From a virus: a stretch of DNA of 23,043 bases. The translations under genes were made by a program, and so were the position numbers. The stretch lies in IMG/VR virus record IMGVR_UViG_3300009285_001091, positions 1-23,043 of that record; one strand, 5' to 3'. Positions 21,235-23,043 of the stretch are shown here, piece after piece (the stretch's first letter is position 1; each line of letters begins with the position of its first letter). Below the pieces are notes generated by a model. The model saw only the letters and a program-made list of their open reading frames with translations, made no database searches and was not told the origin of the DNA.

Positions 21235-21737
21235 AAAAAAGCCCTATCTATCTTATCACAAATACGATGAAGTACCTTGATCTGTTTTTCTTGTATCTGT
21301 GAAGTTTCTTCACCCTCAACTAAAATCGGATAGTCTATAAACTTTAATAATAATTTGGTTTTCTTTTTACTTACTAATCCGGCAGTTTTAATTCCCAATC
21401 TCCTAGCCGTAATTAGAGCCTCCATTAAATTCTGGGTATGACCTTCTTTAGCATCACTGGTTGTAAAGACAAGCAAGATATCCCCCTCTCGGCCATAAGC
21501 CTCAATCTGCCTGGAAAAAACTTGGTTATATCCTCGGTCATTGCCTAATGAAGTTAAGATCGCCCCGGAGCAAGACAAGGCAATCGCCGGTAATGCCTGA
21601 CGCTTATAACTGGAAAACTGGCCTACGAGTTCAGCCGCCATATGATCTGCTTCGGCAGCCGATCCGCCGTTACCACAGAGAAATAAAAAATGTTGTTTCT
21701 TAAACGCCTCAATTATTATCTTGGGCAAGTCAAACAT
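21231..21737 (-). CDS. gmhA: Sedoheptulose 7-phosphate isomerase-like (GmhA)
   Basis: This 168-residue SIS-domain protein matches GmhA, which isomerises sedoheptulose 7-phosphate to D-glycero-D-manno-heptose 7-phosphate. The signature is LFLCGNGGSAAEADHMAAELVGQF, followed by ALSCSGAILTSLGND and FTTSDAKEGHTQNLMEA (the sugar-phosphate loop). Usual length is 185-195; here the N-terminal helix of about 30 residues is missing, and a stop codon upstream (21750-21752) prevents an in-frame extension. No ribosome site precedes the ATG. It opens the four-gene heptose block. Confidence 0.88.
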   Translation of the reverse strand: MFDLPKIIIEAFKKQHFLFLCGNGGSAAEADHMAAELVGQFSSYKRQALPAIALSCSGAILTSLGNDRGYNQVFSRQIEAYGREGDILLVFTTSDAKEGHTQNLMEALITARRLGIKTAGLVSKKKTKLLLKFIDYPILVEGEETSQIQEKQIKVLHRICDKIDRAFL

Positions 21738-21769
21738 AGTTATAGTGTATCATAATGGTCTACCTAGCT

Positions 21770-22009
21770 TCATATCTTTCTCACTTTCCACAATCCATAT
21801 AAATCTATGGCAATTTCTACTATATAAGGCGGTATTTCTCCCCACTTCAACTCTCCGGCGCACCAGGTAGTCCCTACGATTAAATTGCCATTCCAGTAAG
21901 CCCCGGCCACAAACTGACCGCCACAGTCCAGGTAGTGTATCCACTCATGGATTAAAGTCCCGATAAACCAAACTCCGGCGAGGAAGAAGAATTTATTTAG
22001 ATATTTCAT
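21770..22009 (-). CDS. Tiny membrane protein with HExxH motif
   Basis: This 79-residue protein has an N-terminal hydrophobic segment (about 6-22) ending in HEWIH (H21-H25), the HExxH zinc-metallopeptidase pattern with E22 as the potential catalytic acid. A second moderately hydrophobic segment covers about residues 61-74 and contains E65 and D69 as possible third ligands. The middle is Gly/Trp/Cys-rich. It starts at an ATGA overlap with the preceding gene. It could be a minimal membrane protease or a membrane protein that carries the motif by chance. Confidence 0.6.
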   Translation of the reverse strand: MKYLNKFFFLAGVWFIGTLIHEWIHYLDCGGQFVAGAYWNGNLIVGTTWCAGELKWGEIPPYIVEIAIDLYGLWKVRKI

Positions 22010-22266
22010 AATTTTTTATTCCCCCTCAAGGAAATACCAGTTATCAATACATTAAGTCTTCTTCCTATATATTCTTTAGGCCAACCTTTAAAGTGTGGTT
22101 CTATCTTATATCTTTGAAAAATAAATTTTCTTTTTGTCAACCTCGCATAAATAAGTTTTAATAAAAATTCTATAAAAAACTTTAGGCTTGCCTGACACTC
22201 AGTAACTCCATTACTTCTCTTATATTTAAAAAACATCCTATATTTTATCCACATCATATGCTTCAT
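22006..22266 (-). CDS. Basic hypothetical protein (86 residues)
   Basis: This 86-residue protein is strongly basic and aromatic (WIKYRMFFKYKRSN) with a hydrophobic helix (ASLKFFIEFLLKLIYARL). It has a GAGG ribosome site close to the ATG and overlaps the next gene by 4 bases (ATGA). It may be membrane-associated. I recognise no family. Confidence 0.55.
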   Translation of the reverse strand: MKHMMWIKYRMFFKYKRSNGVTECQASLKFFIEFLLKLIYARLTKRKFIFQRYKIEPHFKGWPKEYIGRRLNVLITGISLRGNKKL

Positions 22267-22267
22267 C

Positions 22268-22417
22268 CTACCTCACAGAGTTTAATTTGATAAAAACATC
22301 ACATATTTCTATTATTTTATCTAAATTATTATTAAGTCCTTTAGTCTCTTTATCTAATTCTTCAAGCAATTCTTTTTGTTCCTTTAGTAGTTTATTTAAA
22401 CGTTGTTCATTATTCAT
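22268..22417 (-). CDS. Small coiled-coil protein (49 residues)
   Basis: This 49-residue protein is nearly all a charged heptad helix (NEQRLNKLLKEQKELLEELD, then LNNNLDKIIEICDVF). I place the start at the ATG at 22417 because AAAGGAGAG lies 3-5 bases upstream; the longer in-frame start at 22480 overlaps the previous gene. Coiled-coil oligomerisation is likely; the role is unknown. Confidence 0.6.
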   Translation of the reverse strand: MNNEQRLNKLLKEQKELLEELDKETKGLNNNLDKIIEICDVFIKLNSVR

Positions 22418-22427
22418 ACACTCTCCT

Positions 22428-22613
22428 TTATAGCGGTAATTGCTTGGTTTTAGTTGATAGGGGGGTAAAATTATTCTCATTTATAAAGTAAATCGTGTTT
22501 TTCGGGGCTGGGTGTTTTGGGTCGTGTAGTATTGACAAACCCTTAAAGAACCCAAGCAACTGGATATTATGGGGAATACCAAGTAGAATTTTAATTAGTT
22601 CCTTTTTCTTCAT
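22428..22613 (-). CDS. Hypothetical protein (61 residues)
   Basis: This 61-residue protein, with KKKELIKILLGIPHNIQLLGFF and NTIYFINENNFTPLS, begins with an ATG overlapping the stop of the upstream gene (ATGA) and ends in a TAA that runs directly into the ribosome site of the coiled-coil gene. Both junctions support it. No family is recognised. Confidence 0.5.
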   Translation of the reverse strand: MKKKELIKILLGIPHNIQLLGFFKGLSILHDPKHPAPKNTIYFINENNFTPLSTKTKQLPL

Positions 22614-23038
22614 AGGCTGTTAAGAATATCCTCAAGTAATTCTCTATTTTGTTTTCTTTCATCTCGGCGACCAGCAACATATAGACTATTTCCATAAAGA
22701 TAAATTCTCTTAGGTGTTTTACTTGGATATTCAATCCATTCTGGGATTGCTTTACCCACCTTCTCCCTAATAGACTTGTGGTCGGCCTCAAGAAGTTGGC
22801 GGATAAAATCTTTTAACTCAACTCTTTTAGCTCCATATTTACCGCCGGGTATTCTGGCTTGGTTGCCAAAACCTATCTCGTCAAACTTCTCTTCCCACCC
22901 TTTAACTTCCTGCTGGGGGGGTTTGAGCTTTACTTGGGTTCCATAAACTAAACACTTTTTTAATGGATTGTCTAAATCAATATATGGTGCTTTCCGCTTC
23001 GCTAATCCGGCACTGGCCTTAGCCTCTTTTAACATCAT
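22610..23038 (-). CDS. Hypothetical protein, 5' end possibly outside the window
   Basis: At least 142 residues. The visible part has a basic N-terminal region, an Asp/Trp-containing middle (WEEKFDEIGFGNQAR, then PGGKYGAKRVELKDFIRQLL) and a C-terminal RIYLYGNSLYVAGRRDERK stretch with a helical end. No known motif is apparent. Two adjacent ATG codons at 23038 and 23035 could be starts, but the frame stays open to the window edge and no ribosome site is visible, so it may be partial. Confidence 0.65.
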   Translation of the reverse strand: MMLKEAKASAGLAKRKAPYIDLDNPLKKCLVYGTQVKLKPPQQEVKGWEEKFDEIGFGNQARIPGGKYGAKRVELKDFIRQLLEADHKSIREKVGKAIPEWIEYPSKTPKRIYLYGNSLYVAGRRDERKQNRELLEDILNSL

Positions 23039-23043
23039 GTCTT

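Noticed and set aside
21750-21944. Minus-strand frame overlapping the HExxH gene
   Set aside because: Shadow frame, Arg/Cys-rich with no ribosome site; the HExxH frame has an ATGA junction and membrane-protein pattern.
22506-22560. Plus-strand promoter-like TTGACA and TATTAT
   Set aside because: The spacer is about 27 bases, far too long, and no plus-strand gene follows.
22591-22791. 66-residue frame inside the right-end hypothetical gene
   Set aside because: Fully overlaps two better supported frames and has no start signal.
1-23043. Recoded stop codons (TGA or TAG read as amino acid)
   Set aside because: TGA, TAG and TAA all end genes at places that fit family lengths and start overlaps, so the standard bacterial code fits.

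Overview
The window is a stretch of a tailed double-stranded DNA phage (Caudoviricetes) genome or prophage. Every supported gene is on the minus strand, so transcription runs from the right end (about 23040) to the left end (1). The evidence is a canonical packaging and head block: a small terminase-like protein, the large terminase, portal, scaffold and major capsid protein. Base composition is moderately AT-rich. TGA, TAA and TAG all act as normal stops, Shine-Dalgarno sites are frequent, and ATGA or GTGA start/stop overlaps are pervasive. The heptose and LPS-type sugar genes suggest a Gram-negative host; that is inference. No integrase, tRNA or CRISPR array is visible.

Layout in order of transcription. 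(1) 23038-21770: small unrecognised genes, ending with a tiny membrane protein carrying an HExxH motif. (2) 21737-19503: four coupled genes that together look like the route from sedoheptulose 7-phosphate to an NDP-D-glycero-D-manno-heptose (GmhA-like isomerase, small HAD phosphatase, HddA-like kinase, HddC-like nucleotidyltransferase). (3) 19624-17171: a NUMOD3/HNH homing endonuclease, a DmpF-like acylating aldehyde dehydrogenase, a small unknown gene, and a chimeric pair in which a HigB-like toxin half and a HigA-like antitoxin are embedded in NUMOD3/HNH endonuclease sequence. (4) 17183-12617: a DmpG-like 4-hydroxy-2-oxoacid aldolase, a ThDP enzyme split into two genes, a zinc-ribbon protein, an extended SDR, and an RfbH/E1-like sugar 3-dehydratase with His in place of the PLP lysine and a conserved-looking cysteine set. 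(5) 12620-12447: a 57-residue gene whose 3' end carries a promoter. (6) 12345-7618: packaging operon. (7) 7478-5506: scaffold and major capsid, behind a second promoter/leader/terminator unit very like the first. (8) 5492-5284: a densely base-paired intergenic segment, probably structured RNA. (9) 5277-8: virion-surface-type genes (basic coiled coil, beta-helix, GTV-repeat protein, jelly-roll) with two glycosyltransferases among them.

How it may work together. The right half could make one or two unusual nucleotide sugars: a heptose, and possibly a branched-chain deoxysugar by logic like yersiniose A synthesis (E1-type dehydratase, ThDP carboligase, SDR reductase). The GT4 and GT8-like glycosyltransferases in the virion block could attach sugars to virion proteins, or the host envelope could be remodelled. 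Most of the sugar enzymes are shorter than their cellular relatives. The most novel items are the HigBA/NUMOD3/HNH chimera, the phage-borne aldolase/dehydrogenase/ThDP/E1 sugar cassette, the duplicated promoter-leader-terminator units, and the structured segment between the capsid gene and its downstream neighbour.
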